NCBI GenBank assembly: GCA_903914955.1
Contig: CAIWRB010000345.1
Location: forward strand, 1 to 64,000
Direction of reading: 5' to 3'
Source: an uncultured Chloroflexota bacterium
GTDB lineage: Bacteria > Chloroflexota > Anaerolineae > Anaerolineales > Villigracilaceae
DNA: 64,000 nt
Positions 20,158 to 29,540 of the stretch are shown in pieces. The translations under genes were made by a program, and so were the position numbers. Position 1 is the stretch's first letter. Every line of letters begins with the position of its first letter. Below the pieces are notes generated by a model. It saw only the letters and a program-made list of their open reading frames with translations, made no database searches and was not told the DNA's origin.

Positions 20158-20186
20158 TTGACGCTGGGGGAAGATTCGTTTATATT
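20158..20186 (+). promoter_or_regulatory. Sigma70-type promoter of the csoR-copZ-copA unit
   Basis: TTGACG (20158-20163), 17 bp, TATATT (20181-20186). Confidence 0.65.
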
Positions 20187-20190
20187 TTGG

Positions 20191-20218
20191 TTATCCCATC
20201 CCCCCTGGGGGGGGTAAG
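20191..20218. promoter_or_regulatory. CsoR-type copper operator
   Basis: ttatcccatcccccctggggggggtaag; C-tract/G-tract pseudo-palindrome like known CsoR boxes, at the predicted transcription start. Confidence 0.6.
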
Positions 20219-20257
20219 AGAAAGCCTGAAGCAGGTCTCTAACAATTAAAGGTGAGC

Positions 20258-20528
20258 ATGGAAAACGACAATACAATCCGAAGAATGAAGACGATTGAAG
20301 GGCACCTGCGCGGCGTGATCCGTATGGTGGAGGAGGATGCTTATTTGCATAGATGTGATCCGACAGATACAGGCTATTGAAGCAGCACTTAATAAAGTAA
20401 GTTCGCGCATTCTTGAAGAACATTTGAATTCGTGTGTGATCACCGCGATCCAGGGGAGCGATAAGAAAGAGCGCGAGCGCGTGTTGAAGGAAATCACCGA
20501 AGTGTTTGAGATGTCCACGAAAGTTTAA
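20258..20528 (+). pseudogene. csoR: Copper-sensing repressor CsoR, reading frame broken by +1 T near 20344-20346
   Basis: Frame 1 MENDNTIRRMKTIEGHLRGVIRMVEEDAY, then ICIDVIRQIQAIEAALNKVSSRILEEHLNSCVITAI in another frame; C/H/C ligands in the second part. Confidence 0.75.
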
Positions 20529-20580
20529 CGTTGAACTTTGAACGTTTCTTAAACCATATAACCAAAAGGAGAAATAAAAA

Positions 20581-20799
20581 ATGACTACAGTAACCTACTC
20601 CGTCCCCGCGATTTCCTGCGGACATTGCACCCATACGATCGAGACAGAATTGGGTGACATGCAGGGCATTCAATCCGTCAAAGCGGCTATAGACACGAAG
20701 AAAGTGGAAATCACTTTTGACGCACCCGCGAACGAAGATGCGATTAAGGCTTTGCTGTCCGAGATCAATTACCCTGTTGAAAGTTTGATCACGATTTAG
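20581..20799 (+). CDS. copZ: Heavy-metal-associated (HMA) copper chaperone, CopZ-like
   Basis: 72 aa, ISCGHCTHTIE (CxxC). Confidence 0.85.
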   Translation: MTTVTYSVPAISCGHCTHTIETELGDMQGIQSVKAAIDTKKVEITFDAPANEDAIKALLSEINYPVESLITI

Positions 20800-20811
20800 T
20801 TGTTTACTAAT

Positions 20812-20849
20812 ATAATCTGAATTACAGGACAAACTGTAATTCAGATTAT
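20812..20849. repeat. Perfect 16-bp inverted repeat, 6-nt loop, between copZ and copA
   Basis: ataatctgaattacag-gacaaa-ctgtaattcagattat. Confidence 0.9.
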
Positions 20850-20869
20850 GAATTTTGTAAGGAAAATCC

Positions 20870-23800
20870 ATGGCTGAAACCAAGCAATTAACCCTTCCCA
20901 TTACCGGCATGACCTGCGCGAATTGTGTTGCCACTGTGGAGCGCAACTTAAAGAAACTCGATGGCGTGCAAAGTGCTGTGGTAAATCTTTCCTCCGAGCG
21001 CGCCACAGTGGATTTTGACTCCGCTAAACTTGGCTTGTCTGAAGTCATTGCGCGAGTCAATCGTGCTGGTTATGGTGTCGCCACAGGCGAAGCGGATCTC
21101 ATCATCATGCGTCTGTCAGATAACAACGATGCGACTCGTTTGGAGAAGGCTCTCGCGAAACTTGAAGGTGTTCTCGAAGCCCAGGTGACTTTCACCACCG
21201 AAAAGGCACGCGTGAAATATGTGCCGACCATCATTACGCAGGCGGAATTGCGTCGCGCAGTTTCAGCTGCTGGGTTTGAAGCCATGGAACTCGGTGGCGA
21301 AGCGGAAGATGCGGAAGCCATTGCACGCGAGCATGAGATCAACGAACAGCGCCGACTACTGATCATCGGATTAATATTTACTGTGCCACTTTTCCTGCTT
21401 TCGATGAGTAAAGATTTTAATTTGCTGCCATCGTTTGTTTATTTACAAAATACCATGGGCGGTATGCGCGCGGCACAGCCCTGGTTTGGCTGGTTAATGC
21501 TGACCCTTGCTTTTCCTGTTCAATTTTATGTAGGCTATGATTATTATATTGGCGCATTCAAGGCTTTACGAAATAAGTCTGCGAATATGGATGTGCTGAT
21601 CGTGATGGGTTCATCGGCGGCATTCTTCTATTCTCTGCCGATCACCTTTGGTTTGCTGGCAGGTCACGTGTATTATGAGACTGCGGCAGTCATTATCACG
21701 CTCATCAAACTTGGAAAATATTTGGAGGCGCGCGCGAAAGGCCGTACTTCTGAAGCGATCAAAAAAATGATGGGATTACGCGCCAAGACCGCGCGCATCG
21801 TACGTGACGGACTTGAAACTGAGGTGCCGGTCGACGATGTTCGCGTGGGTGATGTGGTTCTCGTCAAACCCGGCGAGACGATTCCAGTTGATGGTGTCGT
21901 TATCGAAGGGCGCAGCTCAATAGACGAGTCCATGCTGACAGGCGAGTCTTTGCCAGTTGAAAAGAAACAGGGCGATCCGGTCATCGGCGCGACACTGAAC
22001 AAACTTGGATTGCTAAAATTTGAAGCCACCAAAGTTGGCAAGGAAACGGCTCTGGCGCAGATCATCAAGCTGGTTGAAGATGCGCAGGGTAGCAAGGCCC
22101 CCATCCAGAAACTTGCAGATCAGGTCTCGGCGATATTTGTACCTTTTGTAATCGCAACCGCGGCAATAACTTTTGCGGGTTGGTATTATTTTGGCCCCGC
22201 ATTGGTGGTTGACGCAGGTATTGATAATTTCACGCGCGCCTTGATCTACATGGTGGCGGTGCTTGTTATCGCTTGTCCTTGCGCGATGGGATTGGCCACT
22301 CCGACAGCTATTATGGTGGGCACCGGCAAAGGTGCAGAAATGGGGATCTTGTTTCGCACCAGCGAGGCACTGGAACGGGCTGGTAGGGTCAAAATAGTAG
22401 TTATGGATAAGACCGGAACCATTACGAAAGGTCAGCCCGCGGTTACGGATATAGTGGTTAGTAAGAAATTATCAATGAGCAAGGATGATATGTTGCGTCT
22501 TGCTGCATCGGTGGAGCGGGGCAGTGAGCATCCGCTTGGTGAGGCGATCTGGGCTGAGGCTACAACGCGCGGGTTAAAATTGGTGGAACCAACTGGTTTT
22601 ATAGCTGAAGCCGGGCATGGCGTGCAGGCCGAGGTTGAGGGAAGAAGTGTAATGGTCGGGAATGTGAGAATGTTCCAGGCGCGCGGAATCCAATTAGGAA
22701 AACTAGAATCCGAAGTGGCGCGTCTTCAATCTGAGGCGAAGACAGCCATGTTGGTTGCGATCGATAACCAGGCTGCCGGAATTATCGCAGTGGCGGATAC
22801 GATCAAAGATAGTTCGAAGGAAGCCATCGCTGACTTGCACCGTATGGGGCTGAAAGTTGCGATGATCACAGGCGACAATCAGAAAACTGCTGAGGCTATT
22901 GCCAAGCAGGTTGGAATTGATGTGGTGCTTGCCGAAGTTTTGCCCGAAGGGAAATCGGCGGAAGTGAAAAAGTTGCAGGCAGGTAATGTGGTAGTCGCAA
23001 TGGTCGGCGATGGCGTGAATGACGCGCCTGCCCTCGCGCAAGCAGATGTAGGACTCGCGATCGGCACCGGAACGGATGTGGCCATGGCTGCAGCGCCTGT
23101 GACCTTGATGAGTGGTGACTTGCGTGGTGTTGCGCGCACGATCTCGCTTTCACGCAAAACTTTGGCGACAATCAAGCAGAATCTTTTCTGGGCTTTTTTC
23201 TATAACGTGGTGCTTATTCCCGCGGCCGCGTTTGGATATTTGAATCCGATGCTTGCGGCTGGCGCGATGGCGTTCAGTAGTGTGCTGGTGGTCTCAAACA
23301 GTTTGAGATTACGCGGATATAAAATCGAATCGCTCAATGCGCCGAAGACCCGTGTTCGCCAAATTATGGAAATAGCGCCCGCTCTCATTGTGACTGTAAT
23401 TGCGTTGATGCTTTTCGTTTATTTCTCGTTTGGCAGGTTGCAGACAGCACAATCTGGAGTGATGCCAATACCGATCTATCATGCAGTTATTGCTCAAAAG
23501 GTACCGATCGTGGCAGGCAAACCCACGTCACTCGATCTCCAGATCATTGACCAATTTGGTAATGAAGCCACCGACCTTGAAGCGAGGAGCTTTGGCAGAT
23601 ATTATTATTATGCATATGTCGCAGTTGCTTCTCGCGACCTTACTTCCCTACAAGTAAATCCAGTGGTTGTGGATCCTTTTGAATTTCCTGTAAACCTAAA
23701 TGGAATGGGATTGCAGACTCAAGCCAGCGGGCAGGCTATGCCGCAAAGTACTGACTCTCAAATACCGCCTCAGGTCATAAAAATTCAGCCGGTAATTACG

Positions 23801-24256
23801 TTCCCAAAAAAAGGGCAATATATGGTGTTCGTGGATATCCTTCCGCGAGGTGGTGATTTTGTGACACTGGCTGTACCCGTTGATGTGGGGTCGGCAAAGA
23901 CACAAGCGGCTGCGCTAGCATCAGACACAGCTCTTACCCAGTTGAACGGTGATCTTAAGGTTACCTTGAAGTATGACGGAACATTAAAAGCCGGCCAACC
24001 GGTAAATATTAATATTGAGGTGATTGATGCTCAAGGTAATCTGATTTCGCAAGAGGTTGGATTGGCATCGGGAAACCATTGCGCCTTGTATGTCATTGAC
24101 GAAACCTTGACTACTTTTCTAAGGCCGAATCTACTTGATTCCACCAATTTGAAGTTTTGGGGTAATTTCCCAAAACCTGGCAAATACAAAGTCTGGTTTA
24201 AGTATGTCTATGATAACCAGATACAGCAGACTGCATTTATTCTTGATGTCAAGTAG
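20870..24256 (+). CDS. copA: Cu(+)-translocating P1B-type ATPase with C-terminal extracytoplasmic extension
   Basis: [41 protein letters not shown]; extra TM plus about 300 aa after [10 protein letters not shown]. Confidence 0.92.
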   Translation: MAETKQLTLPITGMTCANCVATVERNLKKLDGVQSAVVNLSSERATVDFDSAKLGLSEVIARVNRAGYGVATGEADLIIMRLSDNNDATRLEKALAKLEGVLEAQVTFTTEKARVKYVPTIITQAELRRAVSAAGFEAMELGGEAEDAEAIAREHEINEQRRLLIIGLIFTVPLFLLSMSKDFNLLPSFVYLQNTMGGMRAAQPWFGWLMLTLAFPVQFYVGYDYYIGAFKALRNKSANMDVLIVMGSSAAFFYSLPITFGLLAGHVYYETAAVIITLIKLGKYLEARAKGRTSEAIKKMMGLRAKTARIVRDGLETEVPVDDVRVGDVVLVKPGETIPVDGVVIEGRSSIDESMLTGESLPVEKKQGDPVIGATLNKLGLLKFEATKVGKETALAQIIKLVEDAQGSKAPIQKLADQVSAIFVPFVIATAAITFAGWYYFGPALVVDAGIDNFTRALIYMVAVLVIACPCAMGLATPTAIMVGTGKGAEMGILFRTSEALERAGRVKIVVMDKTGTITKGQPAVTDIVVSKKLSMSKDDMLRLAASVERGSEHPLGEAIWAEATTRGLKLVEPTGFIAEAGHGVQAEVEGRSVMVGNVRMFQARGIQLGKLESEVARLQSEAKTAMLVAIDNQAAGIIAVADTIKDSSKEAIADLHRMGLKVAMITGDNQKTAEAIAKQVGIDVVLAEVLPEGKSAEVKKLQAGNVVVAMVGDGVNDAPALAQADVGLAIGTGTDVAMAAAPVTLMSGDLRGVARTISLSRKTLATIKQNLFWAFFYNVVLIPAAAFGYLNPMLAAGAMAFSSVLVVSNSLRLRGYKIESLNAPKTRVRQIMEIAPALIVTVIALMLFVYFSFGRLQTAQSGVMPIPIYHAVIAQKVPIVAGKPTSLDLQIIDQFGNEATDLEARSFGRYYYYAYVAVASRDLTSLQVNPVVVDPFEFPVNLNGMGLQTQASGQAMPQSTDSQIPPQVIKIQPVITFPKKGQYMVFVDILPRGGDFVTLAVPVDVGSAKTQAAALASDTALTQLNGDLKVTLKYDGTLKAGQPVNINIEVIDAQGNLISQEVGLASGNHCALYVIDETLTTFLRPNLLDSTNLKFWGNFPKPGKYKVWFKYVYDNQIQQTAFILDVK

Positions 24257-24292
24257 TGATGCGTATTATTTTGAGTTAAAGAAACATAAAAA

Positions 24293-24311
24293 GTCAGGCA
24301 AATTACCTGAC
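24293..24311. terminator. Candidate terminator hairpin between convergent copA and sco
   Basis: gtcagg-caaatta-cctgac. Confidence 0.45.
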
Positions 24312-24387
24312 CTTGGATCTCACGATTTATGAAACTTAAATAAGACCTTGCCACACCAACCTGAAGACTAGTGCGGATATGGATGCT

Positions 24388-24960
24388 TTAATTCTCTGCC
24401 AGTAGAACCTTTACATCAGCCGCGATGTCATCGGATGAAGTCTCGGGTGAAAAAGTTTCGCGCAGATTGCCTTTCTTATCCACCACATATGTGAAACTTG
24501 AGTGCGTCTCTCCGCCATCAAGAACCACAACACCGTAATCCTGCCAGGTCTTCGTTAATTCTTCTGGCGAGCCAAGTAGGCCAAGAAATGATGGATTAAA
24601 TCTTTCCATGAACACTTTCATTGACCCGGCGGTATCATTGGCAGGATCCGTACTGACCATTACAACCACCACTTCTTGTGATGTAGCGCCAGCTGTTTCA
24701 AGAGCCTGTCTTATTAGAGCCAAAGTCGCTGGACATTCATCAACGCAATTTGAAAAACCGAAAAAGATCAACGCGATTTTGCCTTGATACGTGCTAAGCT
24801 GAAAAGGTTTTCCATTGTGATCCGTCAAATTAATATCAGCGGCGGCGACAGGTGGCGACATGACTGAGCCTTTGAGTGCAGATGCTCCGCAGGATGAGGT
24901 TACAATCATTATGAGCAGTAAAAGGGTTGTAATTCTTAGTGGAAAAATTTTATGTCGCAT
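24388..24960 (-). CDS. SCO1/SenC-family copper chaperone lipoprotein
   Basis: IFFGFSNCVDECPATLALI (CxxxC-P); lipobox SSCGAS. Confidence 0.85.
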   Translation of the reverse strand: MRHKIFPLRITTLLLLIMIVTSSCGASALKGSVMSPPVAAADINLTDHNGKPFQLSTYQGKIALIFFGFSNCVDECPATLALIRQALETAGATSQEVVVVMVSTDPANDTAGSMKVFMERFNPSFLGLLGSPEELTKTWQDYGVVVLDGGETHSSFTYVVDKKGNLRETFSPETSSDDIAADVKVLLAEN

Positions 24961-25043
24961 TGAGAAGTCTCCTTGGATGATCTTGTCGAAAATAAATGAA
25001 ATAAGCGCAAAGAAAGGCGAACTTTTGACACACTATATCATGT

Positions 25044-25062
25044 TTATCAAAAAAATTGATAA
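25044..25062. promoter_or_regulatory. Inverted repeat in the divergent sco/PCuAC intergenic region
   Basis: ttatcaa-aaaaa-ttgataa. Confidence 0.4.
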
Positions 25063-25089
25063 CCCTATTTCAAGATTTAGGAGCATATA

Positions 25090-25542
25090 ATGAAAAATAT
25101 TTTGGTGGGATTGTTAGTTTTGTCTTTTTTACTTTCTAGCTGTGGTAACGCTACGCCCACTATTTCAAAAGGCGTCGTTGAAGTTTTAGCCCCCTTTGCA
25201 AATGAGGCAGGTGCTGGTGAAAACACTGCTGCTTTTATGAGCATCAAGAATAGCGGTGCTGAAGCGGATACGTTGCTAAAAGCATCCTGCGATGCAGCCA
25301 TGATGGTACAGGTTATGGAAACCAAAATTGAAAATGATGTGATGTCGATGGGTGAAGTATCCGGAATTGATTTGCCTGCCGGCAATACAGTGGAGTTGAA
25401 ATCTGGCAGTTATCACATTATGTTGATGGATCTCAAGCAAGAATTAAAAGTTGGATCCACCATTAGTATTACACTTGAATTTGCAAAAGCAGGAAAAATC
25501 ACATTGGATGTCCCTGTAAAAGCGATTGGAAATATGCCCTAA
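25090..25542 (+). CDS. PCu(A)C-like copper chaperone lipoprotein
   Basis: LLSSCGNA lipobox; VMSMGEVSGIDLPAGNTVELKSGSYHIMLM. Confidence 0.8.
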   Translation: MKNILVGLLVLSFLLSSCGNATPTISKGVVEVLAPFANEAGAGENTAAFMSIKNSGAEADTLLKASCDAAMMVQVMETKIENDVMSMGEVSGIDLPAGNTVELKSGSYHIMLMDLKQELKVGSTISITLEFAKAGKITLDVPVKAIGNMP

Positions 25543-25628
25543 AAAATCAGGATCTATGGCTGCCCATCGATCGTGATTTGGTTATTCACTAATTTATAAT
25601 GGACAGCTTTTATAAATATTGAGGTTGA

Positions 25629-26834
25629 ATGTCATCTAATAAAAAAAATTCTTCTGTTGACCCTGTAATTGTCGTTGCGCTCGGCGTCATCTTGATGGCG
25701 ATTGCTTTCGCCTTGCTTGTCTTTAAACCTAGTGCGCAATCTCTCAACTTCACTGCAGGCTCAGGCGCATGGAGTCAACTCGTGGTTGCTTTTGTCACTG
25801 GCATCACCACCGGCGGATTAAGTTGTCTCGCAGTGCAGGGCGGTTTGCTGGCGAGTTCGCTCGCGCATCAGATCGAGCAGGATTATATTGAACAGACCGC
25901 GCAAAAGAAAAAAGCAAAACAAAAAACATTAAAACACACGAACACTGCATTTCCGATTTTGCTTTTTCTCATAGCGAAACTTGTCGCATACACTTTGCTT
26001 GGCGCATTACTTGGCTGGCTTGGTTCCTATCTGACGCTTAGTCCGATGACGCGGGCCATACTAATGATCGCCATCGGTATCTTCATGATCGGTAATGCGC
26101 TGCGCATGTTCAATGTTCATCCCATCTTCCGATACTTCTCCATTGAACCGCCAAAGTTCATCACCCGCTATATCCGCCGTACCGCGAAAGGTACTGATAC
26201 TGTCACACCTCTTTTCCTCGGTGCGTTGACAGTTTTCATCCCGTGCGGCATCACACAAGCTATGATGGCTACTGCGCTCGGCTCAGGCAGTATCCTTATG
26301 GGCGCTGCGCTTATGTTCGCGTTTGTACTTGGTACAAGCCCGGTCTTCTTCATCATCGCATACTTGACAACCGAACTCGGCGCGCGGCTCGAAAAATTCT
26401 TCATGCGATTTGTTGCGTTAGTTGTTTTGATTTTGGGATTTACGACTCTCAACAGTGGACTCAATGTATTGGGTTCGCCCCTCTCGTTTCAAAACCTGAC
26501 CCGTAACCTGATTTCATCCAATAGCGACTCTGTCCCTGTGTCAGAATCTCCTCAACCTGCCGCAACTGATAGTTCTATCTTCCTAAGCGTTAAAAATGAC
26601 GGCTACTTCCCGCGGACATTGAGTGCGCCCGCTGATAAAGCGCTTACTCTCAACCTCGTCACGAATCAAACCTACTCCTGCGCGAGGGATTTCGTCATTC
26701 CGTCTTTGAACGTATACCAACTCCTGCCTGATACTGGCACCATGCAAGTGAGCATTCCCGCCCAGCCAAAGGGAACAACCTTATTTTTTACCTGCTCAAT
26801 GGGTATGTATACGGGGCAGATCGTTTTTCAATAA
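25629..26834 (+). CDS. DsbD_2/CcdA-like membrane protein (sulfite exporter TauE/SafE-type annotation) fused to a C-terminal cupredoxin-like domain
   Basis: TVFIPCGITQAMMATALGSG; multi-TM; C-terminal TYSCARDFVIPSL ... FFTCSMGMYTGQIVF. Confidence 0.75.
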   Translation: MSSNKKNSSVDPVIVVALGVILMAIAFALLVFKPSAQSLNFTAGSGAWSQLVVAFVTGITTGGLSCLAVQGGLLASSLAHQIEQDYIEQTAQKKKAKQKTLKHTNTAFPILLFLIAKLVAYTLLGALLGWLGSYLTLSPMTRAILMIAIGIFMIGNALRMFNVHPIFRYFSIEPPKFITRYIRRTAKGTDTVTPLFLGALTVFIPCGITQAMMATALGSGSILMGAALMFAFVLGTSPVFFIIAYLTTELGARLEKFFMRFVALVVLILGFTTLNSGLNVLGSPLSFQNLTRNLISSNSDSVPVSESPQPAATDSSIFLSVKNDGYFPRTLSAPADKALTLNLVTNQTYSCARDFVIPSLNVYQLLPDTGTMQVSIPAQPKGTTLFFTCSMGMYTGQIVFQ

Positions 26835-26854
26835 ATTTAAAATTTTTAGCTGAG

Positions 26855-27073
26855 GTGTTTATGATAAAGAAAACCTTCAAAATCCCAGATATGACCTGCT
26901 CCAACTGCGCCATGAAACTCGAAAGCCTAGAAGATATTCTCGACGGGGTCAAGGAGATCAACGCTAGTTATCACAGACTTGAAATGGTGATCGAATATGA
27001 TAATTCCAAACTCACGGACGAGCAGATCATCTCGGCGGTAAAGGAAAAAGGATATACCGCAATTGCGACGTAA
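26855..27073 (+). CDS. HMA-domain copper chaperone
   Basis: FKIPDMTCSNCAMKLE, 72 aa. Confidence 0.85.
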   Translation: MFMIKKTFKIPDMTCSNCAMKLESLEDILDGVKEINASYHRLEMVIEYDNSKLTDEQIISAVKEKGYTAIAT

Positions 27074-27148
27074 AAAACATGAACAAGTAAAATGGGTGCA
27101 TGCAGATTTATTTCTGCCCGTGTACCTGTTTCCGTGTATACTCCCGTC

Positions 27149-27532
27149 ATGCCAAAATATTACACCCCCAAAGAAGCGAATGAAAATTTAATTGTGATTC
27201 GTCCCATCCTGGATGAAATGATGCGAATAGGGGAGAATATCCGTGCCCACCAGCCCGAGTTATGGAGTATGGTTCAGAAATCCGCGGGTAATGGTGGGAA
27301 TCTTACTTTGAGCAAATTGCTCAAGGAATTTGACAGGCTGGATGATCTCATTCACAAATTTAAAAATATGGGTATCCATGTCAAGGATCTGGCAAGCGGC
27401 TTGATCGATTTTCCCGCCTGGCATGCTGGCAGGGAAGTATGTCTGTGCTGGCAATCTGGTGAGGGAGATATTGAATATTGGCATGAGGTCGACTCAGGTT
27501 TTACAGGCCGCCAGCGAATTGATTGGGAATAA
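27149..27532 (+). CDS. DUF2203-family protein
   Basis: YYTPKEANENLIVIRPIL ... DLASGLIDFPAWHAGREVCLCWQSGEGDIEYWHEVDSGFTGRQ; ATG 27149. Confidence 0.75.
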   Translation: MPKYYTPKEANENLIVIRPILDEMMRIGENIRAHQPELWSMVQKSAGNGGNLTLSKLLKEFDRLDDLIHKFKNMGIHVKDLASGLIDFPAWHAGREVCLCWQSGEGDIEYWHEVDSGFTGRQRIDWE

Positions 27533-27621
27533 TTTTTTGAAAATTAAACCAAAAACTCCGTTAAAACGAAACGACGGAGATTTTGAGTGTTAATATACAC
27601 AGGTATCACCAAAGGAGTTAA

Positions 27622-28518
27622 ATGAAAAAAGGAATTCTGTACGGTATTGGCTCGTATGTGTTTTGGGGATTCTTTCCCATCTACTGGAAACTGCTTCATC
27701 ACGTTCCAGCAATCCAATTGATCGGGCACCGCATCATCTGGTCGTTTCTGCTTTTGTTCATGGTCATCCTCTTCACCAAACAATGGACGGAATTTCGCGC
27801 AACTATCAACGTCAAAGTTATACGAATTTATTCACTCGCCGCAATCCTGATCGGCATTAACTGGTTTATGTATGTGTGGGCGGTGAATCATGAATTTATC
27901 GTTGAGACCAGCCTCGGCTATTTCATCAATCCGCTGTTGAGTGTGTTGATGGGCGTGATCTTCTTCAAAGAACGTCTGCGCCTCGCGCAATGGATTCCTG
28001 TTGCGCTCGCCGCGCTCGGTGTGGCATATCTGACTTTTATTTACGGCCGCCTGCCATTTATTGCGCTCACCCTGGCTTTCTCATTTGGCTCATACGGACT
28101 TGTAAAAAAACTTTCCCCGCTTGGCTCGCTCTATGGCCTCACCATTGAAACAGGAATTCTCTTTATCCCAGCGCTTTGTTATCTTATCTTTGCGCAAGCG
28201 AACAACACTGCGGCGTTTCTTCACACAGGAGCCACCTCAGACCTGCTCATGATCGGCGCGGGTGTCGTAACAACAATTCCCCTGCTCATGTTCGCCTCTG
28301 CGGCGCGCTCCATTCCACTGTGGGTGGTTGGCTTGCTTCAATATATTGCGCCCACGCTTCAATTTTTTATCGGCGTCTTTATTTATAAAGAGGCATTTAG
28401 TTATCATCAACTGATCGGTTTCGGATTAGTATGGATGGCGCTCATTGTATTCCTCGTTGAGAATTACTTTGCAAATAGAGTCACTGTTGAGCCAATTCCA
28501 GAAATGGGAGAGGGCTAG
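27622..28518 (+). CDS. rarD: RarD-like EamA/DMT transporter
   Basis: GIGSYVFWGFFPIYWKLLHHVPAIQLIGHRIIWSF; ten-TM-like profile. Confidence 0.82.
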   Translation: MKKGILYGIGSYVFWGFFPIYWKLLHHVPAIQLIGHRIIWSFLLLFMVILFTKQWTEFRATINVKVIRIYSLAAILIGINWFMYVWAVNHEFIVETSLGYFINPLLSVLMGVIFFKERLRLAQWIPVALAALGVAYLTFIYGRLPFIALTLAFSFGSYGLVKKLSPLGSLYGLTIETGILFIPALCYLIFAQANNTAAFLHTGATSDLLMIGAGVVTTIPLLMFASAARSIPLWVVGLLQYIAPTLQFFIGVFIYKEAFSYHQLIGFGLVWMALIVFLVENYFANRVTVEPIPEMGEG

Positions 28519-29526
28519 ATGAAACTGCTGTTTATCGGCGGCACGGGTTTGATTTCCTCCGCCTGCAGCGACCTTGCCATAGAGCGCGGCCACGAACTTT
28601 TTCTTTTGAACAGGTCTGCGTCAAAGAAATATCCAGCGCCCAAACATTCGACAATTCTTCATGCAGATATCCACGCTGAGAGTGCGCATCTTTCCGCGCT
28701 GTTGGCTGGTCATCGCTTCGACGCGATTGTGGACTTCATCGCATATTCGCCACAAGACATCGAACGTGATATTTCCCTCTTCCGCGAAAAGACAGATCAA
28801 TTCGTTTTCATCTCATCTGCCAGTGCCTATCAGAAACCACCGCAAAATTATCTCATTACCGAAGAGACTCCGCTGGAGAATCCGTTTTGGGAATATTCCC
28901 GCAACAAGATCGCCTGTGAAGATATGTTGATGAAATCTTATCGCACAGACGGATTCCCTGTCACCATCATTCGTCCTTCGCATACTTATGGACCATCGCA
29001 AATCCCTCTTTGTGTCGGCAGTTGGCAGCATCCATGGACAATTATTGACCGCATGCAGCGTGGCGAAAAAGTCGTCGTCCCAGGGGATGGGACTTCGCTG
29101 TGGGTGCTCACCTGGCATGCGGATTTCGCCAGAGGGCTGGTCGGTTTATTGGGGAAGAAAAATACTGTTGGTGAGGTATTTCATATAACGTCAGACCAGG
29201 TGTTGAGTTGGAATCAAATCTACCTCGAGGTGTATCAGGCTCTCGGTCAAACCCCGAATATGGTTCACATCCCCAGTGATTTTATTGCGAGGTTTGACGA
29301 AGGCGCAATGGGCAATCTGATAGGAGATAAATCAAATAGCGTGGTTTTTGATAATAGCAAGATCAAGAAATTTGTGCCTGATTATCAATGTGATGTGAAT
29401 TGGGCGGAAGGTCTGCGCCGCGCATTGACGTGGTTCAAGGATCATCCTGAATTTCAAACCATAGACTCGGAATCGAATATGATTTGGGATAAAATCATTG
29501 CTGGATACGAAAAGGTGTTTTCATAA
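28519..29526 (+). CDS. NAD-dependent epimerase/dehydratase family protein
   Basis: LFIGGTGLISSACSDLAIERGHELFLLNR Rossmann start; PVTIIRPSHTYGP. Confidence 0.85.
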   Translation: MKLLFIGGTGLISSACSDLAIERGHELFLLNRSASKKYPAPKHSTILHADIHAESAHLSALLAGHRFDAIVDFIAYSPQDIERDISLFREKTDQFVFISSASAYQKPPQNYLITEETPLENPFWEYSRNKIACEDMLMKSYRTDGFPVTIIRPSHTYGPSQIPLCVGSWQHPWTIIDRMQRGEKVVVPGDGTSLWVLTWHADFARGLVGLLGKKNTVGEVFHITSDQVLSWNQIYLEVYQALGQTPNMVHIPSDFIARFDEGAMGNLIGDKSNSVVFDNSKIKKFVPDYQCDVNWAEGLRRALTWFKDHPEFQTIDSESNMIWDKIIAGYEKVFS

Positions 29527-29540
29527 ATAGCGAGGATAAA

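Noticed and set aside
20337-20528. Stand-alone 63-aa ORF
   Set aside because: It is the C-terminal part of frameshifted csoR, not an independent gene.
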